DNA of 64,000 nucleotides from Streptomyces umbrinus (lineage in GTDB: Bacteria > Actinomycetota > Actinomycetes > Streptomycetales > Streptomycetaceae), in NCBI RefSeq assembly GCF_030817415.1, contig NZ_JAUSZI010000002.1, forward strand, positions 2,294,001-2,358,000, read 5' to 3'. The position numbers and the translations under genes were made by a program. Each line of letters opens with the position of its first letter. Within the stretch, counting starts at the first letter, position 1. The notes under the pieces were generated by a model. It ran no database searches. It was not told where the DNA came from and worked only from the letters and a program-made list of their open reading frames with translations. This document shows positions 49,001 to 57,152 of the stretch, piece after piece.

Positions 49001-49716
49001 ACCGCCTGGCCATCGCCGTCCACCGCGGCCAGATTGCCTGCCGCGCCCTCCCGCACGTTCAGGCCCGCGGTCTTCAGTCCGAAGGTGAGCTTCTTCAGTT
49101 CCTCACTCGCCGCGGCCTGGGGAGTCTTCACCACCAGCACATGCTGGAAGCTCTCCACCGTCGCGGTCACCTTCAGGTCGACGCCCGGGAGGACTTCGGG
49201 GTAGAGGGCGCTGGCACCGCCCAGCTGCGGTTCGGGCAGCTCGCCCGGCCACTTCAGCTCCAACGAGCGGCCCCGACTGGCGATCCGCGCCAGCGGATCA
49301 CCATCGCCACCGCCGGAGAACACCATCTGCGGTGCCGCCGCCTTCGGCGCCACCGAACCATCCGCGCGCTTCTCCAGCGTCGCGTCCGGCGCCTGCCAGC
49401 CCCCGCCGGGCTTGGCCACCCGCACCGGAACCGAGGACTCGCGCAGCGTGAACGAAAACCCGTCAGGGTTGGCGAGGACAGTCGTGCGCTCAGAGCGCTC
49501 GCTGGCCACCTCGACCTGTGTGCCGGAGGCCTGCGCCTCGGCCAGCGCCTTTTGCCCCTCCGAAAGTCCCGGAGCTTCCACCGCCGCGACCGCCCCTGCC
49601 GAGCTGACCGGCACCACCACTGCGGAGACAAGTACCGCAAATAAAGCAGCACCCCCTCCAACCCCACGTCTGGCACGTCTTCCACTGAGACGCCCCACAA
49701 GATTTGTCCACCCCAC
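46003..49716 (-). CDS. Large secreted LamG-domain protein, partner of the RHS gene
   Basis: A 1,237-residue exported protein (GTG start at 49716; signal GGGAALFAVLVSAVVVPVSS). After a spacer (about 40-300) come a DNRLRE-like beta domain (YPLFIDPSITWSESERTLLR, YVQRLYFEFSPAALKGKKVL), a middle Ig-like segment (YHIYVRAVDNVEEGRPGAQ) and two LamG/concanavalin-like domains (AYTISAWVRLDSMAKDAAVL; FTVSTSVSLNSAQLATKNIG). Such LamG proteins regularly precede RHS genes in Streptomyces, probably as surface or delivery partners; that role is inference. The gene is intact while the RHS gene is not. Confidence 0.83.
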   Translation of the reverse strand: MGWTNLVGRLSGRRARRGVGGGAALFAVLVSAVVVPVSSAGAVAAVEAPGLSEGQKALAEAQASGTQVEVASERSERTTVLANPDGFSFTLRESSVPVRVAKPGGGWQAPDATLEKRADGSVAPKAAAPQMVFSGGGDGDPLARIASRGRSLELKWPGELPEPQLGGASALYPEVLPGVDLKVTATVESFQHVLVVKTPQAAASEELKKLTFGLKTAGLNVREGAAGNLAAVDGDGQAVFKAPRAQMWDSAGQDVSQAPTAAAKSALAEADQPSDPSEAAPSGEGLEPGQGDVVSPMDVQVDEGSLEIVPDTKMLTGTAASAYPLFIDPSITWSESERTLLRSDGYEDYAWGNGEDDLGKGAGKCGIWNNYYCGPGYVQRLYFEFSPAALKGKKVLDATFRVTEPWAFQCDPRWVDLIRTSDNISSATTWSSRPGGWDTMGDRHVSAGRGSLCDPDSPDAPIEFNDNPEESNENLTPTVRDFAAGKFKNLTLMIKAHDETDTSAWKRFRNDAVLEVNFVGLPDKPTGVGLVTGTGTVCEKDASDPAIVSDPTPGLAATTQTKPGGEREAQLKIFFDLDHQNTDKTWSDTTAGNGDVRPSGDAYAGDGKKQTITWSTLADAKLYRYRAWVQSYYNGGKSHLAGPSNASTTGWCYFKVDKTAPKAPQVTLGAPYTPCLPDSCAAKGGPGQKATFTFAPASGDTNVVAYEYKMSSAAAWTRTTAKSATFTPPRSGTYHIYVRAVDNVEEGRPGAQSTVDFLVNSGEGPLGRWRFDEASGAAIDTGTASGTTRHNATLAGGAVRDDRGRRGQITHDAEGLPLTDVITDKGLALNGSSGNAATNGPVFEPRAAYTISAWVRLDSMAKDAAVLGQKGPDGNPFALWYIASQKKWYFGVRNADSTSFTGRYSVYEAQPNVWTHLAATYDPDTGQLAFYVDARRQGDPVAVSKTIASDGPLQFGRLQSASGTSYSNYFPGSIDEIAIWQRALSGELIDDEAKLQTSAQFAGVEMVADWDASRGSGTTVADSTSGYGKNLTLQGGASLSGGEIVLDGVDDASTAPGPLVYDHAAFTVSTSVSLNSAQLATKNIGYIGQVLGQRTTDGASWGLWFEMTGKKTETVPDPDTGEDIEKVTPSGRWHFGRLNADGTFSSVVSDEVAALDSPVRLTGIYDSLNGTISLYLGHNQNGDNTAYSVKLGTGDFAIGKAFDGGTWKHYLPARISDVRLWAGAMASSEQIDAHVGD

Positions 49717-50370
49717 GAGTTGAACCCCGCCCCCCGAGTCACAACATCTTCAAAAAGTGAAGGCGATTGAACGCCCATGACTGACCACCGTCAAGGGTTA
49801 TGTCCACTTACAGCCGAACTCTCAGACCCGGAAAACCACACGACAACGGAGCGTTCTAAGGAACCAACGACAGGTCAGCCACCCAGCAAAACCGACATAT
49901 TCAGGGGCGATTCAAGCCACCATTGCCCCGCTCTCACGGGAAGCGAACCGACCCCCACCCGGCGCACCGAACGCACATTCTGCGCACAGAATGGCCACAA
50001 GTCGCCGATGCCGACGTCAGGTCGCCTATGCACCGTCCCCGACCAGCCATTCGGTCCGCACTCAGCAGCCCGGATCCACGAGCGGCGCGCCGAAGGCTCG
50101 ACACCCACAGCCACGCCTGACGAATCACTCTGACGTGGGCCGACACCGATCCGCTGCCGGCGCTTGACTTCCTGCCCGCGTCCGAGCGTCCATGGTCGTG
50201 GCCGACCCGCCGCGCCGATCACGGACCACCCCGATCGCCTACGCCGTCGACCATGTCCGCCCGGAACACCCGCGATGCGCACGCGTCGGGCGACACCAGC
50301 GGCCCCACGGGACCGCATCCCCGGCCGGGGACCTCACCCGCTTCATCCCCGCAGGAAACGAGGCCCCTTC
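49717..50370. other. Intergenic region with an 18-bp palindrome
   Basis: No gene is supported in these 654 bases between the LamG gene and the winged-helix gene. CATTCTG-CGCA-CAGAATG (49976-49993) is a perfect inverted repeat and could be an operator. The small frames present are shadows. Confidence 0.5.
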
Positions 50371-51087
50371 ATGTCCGACACCACAATCGCCGAGCAGCTG
50401 GCGGACCTGTCCCCCGCCATTCTCACCATCTACACCCAACTGGTCACCTTCACCGAACCAGCCACCGTCGACGACATCGCCCAGGCAGCAAAAACCGCCC
50501 GCTCCAGCACCTTCAAGGCCCTCGTCACTCTCGAAAAACGCGGCCTCGCCCACCGTGACCGCGGCATCCAGAACGGCCCCAACCGCTGCCCCGACCTCTG
50601 GCGCGCCAACCACACCAAGGCCGCCCCGACGCCCAACTGGGCCCCGGCCCAGGAAGAACCGACAGCACCCGCACCCACCAGCCAACCCGTCGCGGACACC
50701 ACCAAGCCAGCAACGGAGCCGGACCAACCCACCGCGAACGCCCCCGAGGAGAAGAGCGACACGACGGTGCCCGCCCAGGCTGTCCCAGCCGCGACCCTGC
50801 CCGCCCAGCGGACCGAACCCTCACAACCGTCCCACCGTGCCCCCACGACTGCCCTGACCGGCGGAACCAAGCGCCTCGCCCCCGGAGGTCTTCGCCAGCT
50901 CGTCATCGACCATCTCAACGCACACCCCGGCGAAGCCTTCACCACCACCAGGATCAGCCGCACGATCGACCGCTCCTCCGGCGCCATCAACAACGCCCTG
51001 GAAAAGTTGGTCAGGCAGGACATTGCCGAGCAGGTGAGCGAACGCCCGCGCACCTACCGTCTGGCAACGCCGGAACACAACGGATAA
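50371..51087 (+). CDS. Protein with two winged-helix domains joined by a disordered linker
   Basis: A 238-residue protein. The N-terminal domain (SPAILTIYTQLVTFTEPATV, DDIAQAAKTARSSTFKALVT, LEKRGLAHRD) is MarR/GntR-like, and the C-terminal domain (LRQLVIDHLNAHPGEAFTTT, RISRTIDRSSGAINNALEKL) is a second winged helix. Between them lies an 80-residue Pro/Ala/Thr-rich linker. ATG 50371 is preceded by GAGG. Similar two-HTH proteins occur in Streptomyces mobile and plasmid regions. Probably a DNA-binding regulator or chromatin-type protein; target unknown. A possible operator palindrome lies about 380 bp upstream. Confidence 0.7.
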   Translation: MSDTTIAEQLADLSPAILTIYTQLVTFTEPATVDDIAQAAKTARSSTFKALVTLEKRGLAHRDRGIQNGPNRCPDLWRANHTKAAPTPNWAPAQEEPTAPAPTSQPVADTTKPATEPDQPTANAPEEKSDTTVPAQAVPAATLPAQRTEPSQPSHRAPTTALTGGTKRLAPGGLRQLVIDHLNAHPGEAFTTTRISRTIDRSSGAINNALEKLVRQDIAEQVSERPRTYRLATPEHNG

Positions 51088-51317
51088 CAGACCGGCCACA
51101 GCGAACCGAGCTAGCCCCCAGGGAAGTTGGGAACCAGCCCGGTTCGCTGCGACAACCTTGCAGACTGACTGAGCGCAGTCGTGGCAGGGGTATCGGACGC
51201 AACTGACCCCGAACGCTGCCTGGCTGCCGCACCGGGCGTCGACCATGGACGCTCCGTCTCGGGCACGCCGTCAAGCCGCGGTCTTGAAGTCCGGCACGAG
51301 GCGGCAATGGCGTGATC

Positions 51318-51602
51318 ACCACCGCTCACGAGCGGGCCCCGCTTCAACTCCCGCTCCAGCCGCTCCCACTGCGACCGGCTCAGTCGTTCCACCGAGACCG
51401 GCCCCTTCGAGCGCAGGGCGTCCGCACCGCCCTGCTCCCACTCCCGCCGCCAACGCCGCACCGACCGCGACGTCACCCGAAGCTCCCGTGCGACGGCCTC
51501 GGACTTCTCCCCACGAGCGAACCGCTCGGCCGCCTCCAAGCGCACCCGTTCCCGCTTCTCCTGCTGCTTGGGCGTCAGCCCGCCCCCATGCGCGTACCGC
51601 AT
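51318..51602 (-). pseudogene. IS630-family transposase, N-terminal remnant
   Basis: About 95 residues of an IS630-type transposase (LTPKQQEKRERVRLEAAERF, KSEAVARELRVTSRSVRRWR, WERLERELKRGPLVSG) with the N-terminal HTH. Homology stops at GPLVSGGD, where the normal protein continues into the DDE domain; the rest of the frame to 51111 is unrelated. Truncated and inactive. Nothing else was recognised in 51088-51317. Confidence 0.75.
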
Positions 51603-51743
51603 GACGACGTCGTACCGCAACGATCAAGAACCGTCACGGGCCCCGGACTCCGCGAGTTCAACCTGAGTATCTATTGGGGCCGTTATCGGGCCTTGATCCC
51701 AGAGGGCTGTAGGGGCCGCGACTTCGTGAGCGTTGGCTCCTAC

Positions 51744-52511
51744 GAGCTCGTAACACGATCTTGTTGAAGTACCCTGGTTAGGCGTGACCGGTGGGGTGAT
51801 TCGGCCGTTCGTGGGGGTGTGAGCACTCGGCCGTGGATCGTGGACGACGACTTGTGGGTTCTGATCGAGCCGCTGCTGCCGCCCTGGCCGGACAAGTCGC
51901 CGGGGCCTCGTCCGGTAGCTGATCGGCTGTGTCTGCAGGGCATCCTGTACGTCCTGCACAACGACATAGCCTGGCAACTGCTGCCGCTGGAGCGTGCGTG
52001 GACGGCTCCCACATCCGCGCGAAAAAGGGGGAGCCGACACCGGTCCGTCGCCGGTCGACCGGCGGAAGACGGGCAGCAAACACCACTTGATCTGCGACGG
52101 ACGCGGCACCCCGCTCAAGGTGATCACGACTGCGGCGAACGTCAACGACGTCACGCAGACTCTTGCCCTGGTCGACGGCATCCCGCCCGTCGCCGGCCGC
52201 CCGGCCGTCCACGCAGGCGTCCGGAGGCTCTGCTCGGCGACAAGGGCTACGACTCCAACCCCAACCGGGAAGAGCTTCGCAAGCGTCGGATCCTGCCGGT
52301 CATTTCCCGTAAGGGCGCCCCGAACATCCAGGGCATGGGCAAGCTCCGCTACGTCGTGGAGCAGACCTTCGCTCTGCTCCACCAGTTCAAACGGCTCGCT
52401 GTCCGGTGGGAACGCCGAACCGAACTCCACGACGCGTTCGTCTCCCTCGCCTGCGGCCTCATCTGCTGGCGGCGCCTCAAGAAATACCGATCATGATCGT
52501 GTTACGAGCTC
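51744..52511 (+). mobile_element. Degenerate IS5-family insertion sequence
   Basis: Bounded by perfect 17-bp inverted repeats GAGCTCGTAACACGATC (51744-51760; reverse complement 52495-52511). At 768 bp it is shorter than a full IS5-group element because of an internal deletion. The ends remain intact, so it could be mobilised in trans. Confidence 0.85.
51819..52496 (+). pseudogene. IS5-family transposase, deleted and frameshifted
   Basis: The N-terminus (TRPWIVDDDLWVLIEPLLPP, LCLQGILYVLHNDIAWQLLP) is fused by an internal deletion to VDGSHIRAKKGEPTPV, losing the first part of the catalytic domain. The middle (KTGSKHHLICDGRGTPLKVI, TTAANVNDV) is in another frame, and the original frame returns for LLGDKGYDSNPNREELRKRR and YVVEQTFALLHQFKRLAVRW. 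So there is at least one deletion and two frame changes. Not functional. Confidence 0.88.
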
Positions 52512-52524
52512 TTAAACGAAAATA

Positions 52525-52558
52525 CACTGGGTCCGTGCAGACAGACACGGACCCAGTG
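52525..52558 (-). terminator. Perfect 13-bp terminator hairpin
   Basis: CACTGGGTCCGTG (52525-52537) and CACGGACCCAGTG (52546-52558) pair around an 8-base loop, five bases past the stop of the small secreted protein gene (52564, minus). Confidence 0.85.
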
Positions 52559-52563
52559 GTCAC

Positions 52564-52929
52564 TCAATGAGTGATCGTCTTCACCTGACAGGTTTCGCAG
52601 CTCTTGTGCTCTGTCTTCGTGAACGTGTATCCGCTGGGGGTCGGAGCGTCAGCTTTTCTAGCGTCATGAATCCAACTGCTCGTGCGGGCAGCGCCCCCAG
52701 CGGTGGGCCTCATAGTCACCCGCAGCCAGGCATGGCCGGAGCAACTGCCTGAGAGCTTCTGGGTGTACGCGTAGTGGTGCTCGCTGTATCCCGTGTACGC
52801 ACAGCTACCACGGGTCAGGTCAACCGACCCAGCGTGCGCCTGCGCCGTGGTGGCAGTGAAGAGGGCGAGGCTTGTTGCTGCCCCCGCTGCCAAAAGTCCC
52901 CGAGTGATGTTGGGCCTCAATCGCGCCAT
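52564..52929 (-). CDS. Small secreted cysteine-containing protein
   Basis: A 121-residue exported protein of unknown function. ATG 52929 is preceded by GGAGG at good spacing. The signal peptide (RGLLAAGAATSLALFTATTA, cleavage near AQA-HAG) leaves a mature domain of about 90 residues with four cysteines (SCAYTG, SCSGHAWLRV, SCETCQV), probably two disulfides, and a beta-sandwich pattern (HAWLRVTMRPTAGGAARTSS). It has its own terminator. It lies between the IS5 remnant and the divergent SARP gene, 253 bp away. Confidence 0.75.
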   Translation of the reverse strand: MARLRPNITRGLLAAGAATSLALFTATTAQAHAGSVDLTRGSCAYTGYSEHHYAYTQKLSGSCSGHAWLRVTMRPTAGGAARTSSWIHDARKADAPTPSGYTFTKTEHKSCETCQVKTITH

Positions 52930-53182
52930 TGATTCCTCCGCCTCGTAATTGATGAGGTCATGCGTGGACGGCTGGGCTGTCCACGGTGATTTCGGTGGAC
53001 AGCCCGTGTACCTGTGACTCCCCCCCGGCGTCACAGGCTGCTGGTCACACGGTGCGGCACGGATGTGGCCAATAACCTTGCGAGAACCTTGCGTGGCTGG
53101 TCAGCGGGTGGTTGGGTGGGGGGGCCGGTGTTGGCGGGGGGCCGCACCCGAGAGGCGGGCCATACAGAGCAGCGTCGGGGGC

Positions 53183-56029
53183 ATGGTGGATTTTCTGCTG
53201 CTGGGGCCGGTGGAGTTACGGGTCGCTGACCGCTCGGTGGATCTGGGTCCGGCCAAACAACGCACAGTCCTGACGGTGTTGTTGGTGGACGCGGGCCGCT
53301 GGGTGGCGGTGGAGACGCTGATTGACCGAGTCTGGGGTGAAGACCCGCCCGCTCAGGTTCGCGCCTCGATCTACGCTCACATTGCCCGGATCCGCCGGAT
53401 GCTGGCGGGCACGGCCGCACGCCTCGACGGCAGTACTGACGGCTCTGCCGCAGGGCCGCAGCTGCTGCGTGGCCCGGGGGGTTACCTGCTCGACATGCCG
53501 CCCGACCAAGTCGATCTGCACCGGTTCCGCCGTCTGGTCGAGCAGGCCCGCAACCCGGGCCAGCCGGATGCCTCGCGGGCGGCCCTGCTGCATGAGGCGC
53601 TCGGGCTGTGGCGCGGCGAGCCGCTGGCCGGGCTGTCCGGTGCGTGGGCGGCACGCACCCGGGACAACTGGCGGCAGCAGCGCATCGACGCGGTCGCGGC
53701 CTGGGCCGACGCCGAACTCCGCGTGAACAATCACGCGGGGGTGATCGGTCCGCTGACTGCCCTGGTCAACGAACATCCGCTGGTCGAGCCGCTCACGGTG
53801 GCGCTGATGCGGGCGCTGCAGGCCGCCGGGCGCGGCCCGGAAGCCCTGACCTGCTACACCGCCCTGCAGAAACGGCTGACCGAGGAGCTCGGCACGGACC
53901 CGGGCGCCGAGGCGCGGCAGATGCACCAGGCAGTCCTGCGCGGCGAACCCGCCCGGCCCACAGCCCCCAGCACACCGGAGCCCGCCGACGCGAGGCTCGG
54001 CCGGTCAGTCCCGGCGCAACTGCCTTTGGCAACGCGGGGGTTCGTCGGCCGGGAAAAGGAGCTGGCCCAATTAGACGGGATCCTGGCCGCGGCGGCGGCG
54101 GCGGGGCGGCCGACCGCGGTGGTGGTCTCGGCGGTGTCCGGGACGGCGGGGGTGGGCAAGACGGCGCTGGCGGTGCACTGGGCCCACCGGGTAGCCAACC
54201 GCTTCCCCGGCGGCCGGCTGTATGTGAACCTGCGCGGCTTCGACGTCTCCGGTGCGGCGGTGACGCCGGACCAGGCGGTGCGAGGCTTCCTCGACGCGCT
54301 GGGCGTACCAGCCCAGCGCGTCCCGGCGGAGCCGCAGGCGCGGGTGGGGCTGTACCGCAGCCTGCTGGCCGGACGGAGAGTGCTGGTGGTGCTGGACAAC
54401 GCCCGCGACGCGGAACAAGTCCGCCCTCTGCTGCCCGGTACGGCCGGCTGCCTGGCCGTGGTGACCAGCCGCAACCGGCTCGCGGGCCTAGTCGCCGCCG
54501 AGGGCGCCCACCCGATCCCCCTGGACCTGCTCTCTCCGGCCGAGGCCCGGGACCTGCTGGCCCACCGCCTCGGCGCGCACCGGGTGGCAGCCGAGCCACA
54601 GGCTGTGGAGGAAATCATCACCCGGTGTGCCCGGCTGCCGCTGGCCCTGGCCATCGCGGCCGCCCGCGCCGCCACCCGGCCCACCCCCTCGCTCGCAAGC
54701 CTGGCCAGCGAGCTACGCGCCGCCGACGGTGGCCTGGAGGTGTTCACCGGTGACGGCGACGACCCGATGACCGATGCGCGCACGGTGTTCTCCTGGTCCT
54801 ACCAAGCCCTGGGGCCCGGCGCGGCCCGGCTGTTCGCCCTGCTGGGCCTGCACTCCGGCCCCGACTTCTCCGCCCCCGCCGCCGCCAGCCTCACCGGCCT
54901 CACGCTCCATCAGGTACGGCCCTTGCTGGCCGAACTGGCCCGTGCCCACCTGGTCACCGAACACACCCCCGGCCGCTACACCCTCCACGACCTGCTGCGC
55001 GCCTACGCCACCGAGCAGGCCCACATCCTGGACCCCGACACCGAACAGCGCCCGGCCATCAACCGCATACTCGACCACTACCTGCACACCGCCCACGCCG
55101 CCGACCACCTGCTCAACCCGCACAACGCCCCCATCACCCTGGCCCCACCCCGCCCCGGCGTGGCCCCCGAGCAGATCGTGGATCACGCGCCGGCAATGGC
55201 CTGGTTCACCGACGAGCACACCGTCCTGCTCGCCGCCGTACAACAGGCCGCCGACGCCGGACTGGACACCCACACCTGGCAGCTGGCCTCGGCCCTGACC
55301 ACCTACCTCCAGCGGCGCGGCCACTGGCACCACTCTCTGACCACCCTGCGCACCGCGCTGGATGCCACGCAGCGCCGACCCGAGGGGCCCGGCCACGCCC
55401 ACATCCAGCGTCGTCTCGGCAGTACGTACCTCCTGCTGGGCCGCCACGGCGACGCCCAGCCCCACCTGCAACGCGCCGTCGAACTCTTCGGCGACCTCGG
55501 CGACCGCACCGCCCAAGCTCATGCCCACCTCGATCTTGGCGCCGTCCTTATACGCCAGGACCACTACCACCAGGCACTCCACCACGCCCAGCAGGCCCTG
55601 GACCTGTACCGCTCCACGGCCCACACCGCCGGAGAGGTCAGAGCCCTCAACGCAATCGGCTGGTGCCACGCCCAACTCAGCGACTACCAACGGGCCCTCA
55701 CCCACTGCCAGCAAGCCCTGCACCTGCTGAAGGACATCGGAGACCTCAGCGGCGAAGCAGCCACCTGGGACAGCCTCGGCTACGCCCACCACCACCTCGG
55801 CCAGCACCACCAGGCCGTCGACTGCTACCACCAGGCCCTGAAGCTGTACCGGGACCTCGGCGACTCCTACAACGAAGCCGACACCCTCGTCAGCCTCGCC
55901 GACACTCACTACGCCACCGGCCAGACAGCCACGGCCCGCGACACCTGGCAGCGCGCCCTGACCATCTTCGACGACCTCGACCACCCCGACGCCGAACAGA
56001 TCCGCACCAAACTGAACGCAGTCACGTGA
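53183..56029 (+). CDS. AfsR/SARP-family regulator (OmpR-type HTH, BTAD, NB-ARC, TPR)
   Basis: A 948-residue AfsR-like activator. Residues 1-95 form the OmpR-type winged helix (DFLLLGPVELRVADRSVDLG, KQRTVLTVLLVDAGRWVAVE), about 100-255 the bacterial transcriptional activation domain (DLHRFRRLVEQAR, RLTEELGTDPGAEARQMHQA), then an NB-ARC ATPase with Walker A GTAGVGKTA (about 320-328) and Walker B RRVLVVLDNARD, and a C-terminal TPR array (HLDLGAVLIRQDHYHQALHH, DYQRALTHCQQALHLLKDIG, DSLGYAHHHLGQHHQAVDCY). ATG 53183 begins the domain exactly. SARPs activate antibiotic clusters, but none is visible here, so this is an orphan or global regulator. Confidence 0.93.
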   Translation: MVDFLLLGPVELRVADRSVDLGPAKQRTVLTVLLVDAGRWVAVETLIDRVWGEDPPAQVRASIYAHIARIRRMLAGTAARLDGSTDGSAAGPQLLRGPGGYLLDMPPDQVDLHRFRRLVEQARNPGQPDASRAALLHEALGLWRGEPLAGLSGAWAARTRDNWRQQRIDAVAAWADAELRVNNHAGVIGPLTALVNEHPLVEPLTVALMRALQAAGRGPEALTCYTALQKRLTEELGTDPGAEARQMHQAVLRGEPARPTAPSTPEPADARLGRSVPAQLPLATRGFVGREKELAQLDGILAAAAAAGRPTAVVVSAVSGTAGVGKTALAVHWAHRVANRFPGGRLYVNLRGFDVSGAAVTPDQAVRGFLDALGVPAQRVPAEPQARVGLYRSLLAGRRVLVVLDNARDAEQVRPLLPGTAGCLAVVTSRNRLAGLVAAEGAHPIPLDLLSPAEARDLLAHRLGAHRVAAEPQAVEEIITRCARLPLALAIAAARAATRPTPSLASLASELRAADGGLEVFTGDGDDPMTDARTVFSWSYQALGPGAARLFALLGLHSGPDFSAPAAASLTGLTLHQVRPLLAELARAHLVTEHTPGRYTLHDLLRAYATEQAHILDPDTEQRPAINRILDHYLHTAHAADHLLNPHNAPITLAPPRPGVAPEQIVDHAPAMAWFTDEHTVLLAAVQQAADAGLDTHTWQLASALTTYLQRRGHWHHSLTTLRTALDATQRRPEGPGHAHIQRRLGSTYLLLGRHGDAQPHLQRAVELFGDLGDRTAQAHAHLDLGAVLIRQDHYHQALHHAQQALDLYRSTAHTAGEVRALNAIGWCHAQLSDYQRALTHCQQALHLLKDIGDLSGEAATWDSLGYAHHHLGQHHQAVDCYHQALKLYRDLGDSYNEADTLVSLADTHYATGQTATARDTWQRALTIFDDLDHPDAEQIRTKLNAVT

Positions 56030-56364
56030 CCACCACCACTCAACGAACGGCTCCGGCCCACGATGCGCGCTCCGTCCCTATTCCGGCCGGGGAGTGTCAG
56101 GGTCCATCAGGGCCTCGAACCCCTCCTGCCAGCGGGCAGGGTCTACGCTGTGGCTCGCGGCCACCGCACTATCTTGAAGAGTCCACACGCCTCACCAAGA
56201 TCACGCGGTGGTCGTCCTGTTCCCGCGACTAACGACGAGATCACGGAGTCCTGCTGGTACTGCGGTCCTGGACCCGATGGATCCCGCGCCCAAGATTGCC
56301 GGACACCGGCAATGCGCAAAGATCCGCCGCGCATGCATGCTGATGTCTGCCGGCAGACACGGGG
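56030..56364. other. Intergenic region with a 16-bp palindrome
   Basis: No supported gene in these 335 bases. TGTCTGCCGGCAGACA (56344-56359) is a perfect palindrome ending five bases before the GTG start at 56365, so it could be an operator or a hairpin that masks translation start. Confidence 0.45.
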
Positions 56365-56955
56365 GTGTCAGTGGAAGCAACCACAACCCGCAGCGTGGCG
56401 CGTGCACGTATGGGATCGGGCCTGGCGGTGACGGTCCTTCTGCTGCCTTTCGGCGGCTATGGGCTGGCCAGGGCGGGGGTAGTCCCCGAAGGCGCACCGA
56501 TCGTGCTCGGCCTGCTGTCCGTGATCGCCAGCTTCGTCCTCCTACCCGCACTGTGCGAGGAGCGAGCCCCGTTCCGGCACTCATCGTCGCACCTGACTGC
56601 GCACACCTTGACCGGCGAACGGTCCGTCGACCTCAACCAGATCACCACCGTCCGGCTGCTGACGACCTTCTCGTACGGCAGCGCGTACCGGACCCTGCTG
56701 GTGCGCGACGCCCACGGTGTGCGCCTGGGTATCACGACCGAGAGAAGCCGCCGGAAGCTGTGGCGATCGATCGAGAAGGCGGACGCGAACGCCGCGCGAG
56801 GTATCCCCAAGCCCCGTGTGAGCCGTGCGGCCCGGGCGCATCTGGGCCTTGCCCCAGGGCGAGGGCTCGTCGTCCACACGGTTCTCGCCCTTCTGCTTCT
56901 GACGGTGTCCGGGAGCCTGTACGTGGTTGCTGTACTCCGACTCGGCGGGCAGTAA
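56365..56955 (+). CDS. Membrane protein of unknown function
   Basis: A 196-residue protein with two N-terminal membrane helices (LAVTVLLLPFGGYGLARAGV; PIVLGLLSVIASFVLLPAL), a cytoplasmic PH-like domain (LTGERSVDLNQITTVRLLTT, YRTLLVRDAHGVRLGITTER) and one C-terminal helix (VHTVLALLLLTVSGSLYVVA). This is a common plan for small actinomycete membrane proteins. The start is uncertain: GTG 56365, GTG 56371 or ATG 56410. It lies next to the IS701 element. Confidence 0.65.
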   Translation: MSVEATTTRSVARARMGSGLAVTVLLLPFGGYGLARAGVVPEGAPIVLGLLSVIASFVLLPALCEERAPFRHSSSHLTAHTLTGERSVDLNQITTVRLLTTFSYGSAYRTLLVRDAHGVRLGITTERSRRKLWRSIEKADANAARGIPKPRVSRAARAHLGLAPGRGLVVHTVLALLLLTVSGSLYVVAVLRLGGQ

Positions 56956-57041
56956 GCCTTACCCGTAATGACTGATGAGCCCGCCACGGCCACTACCACG
57001 CCGACTCAACTCGTGATCACGATCTACGGCTGGAGTACTAA

Positions 57042-57152
57042 TACTCCAGTTGCGGTTCTCCATATGCCCTGGTCAGATGGCTCTTTTGGAGTGTAATTGG
57101 CTGACGCCTCGTCAGGGCGGCGGTGGTTCGTGACTCACCCGATCGGGGTGCG
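57042..57152. repeat. Left 111-bp terminal inverted repeat of the IS701 element
   Basis: Inverted partner: 58472-58582, with two mismatches. The left arm contains the last codons and stop of the -1 reading of the transposase (57112-57152). Confidence 0.9.

Noticed and set aside
49875-50318. Minus-strand frame of 147 codons in the LamG/two-HTH gap
   Set aside because: Arg/Gly-rich, no start signals, no domain; treated as noise.
54713-55984. Minus-strand frame of 423 codons opposite the AfsR-like gene
   Set aside because: Val/Gly-rich shadow of the TPR-coding region.
56063-56431. Plus-strand frame of 122 codons before the membrane protein gene
   Set aside because: Overlaps the next start, no ribosome site, no recognisable domain.
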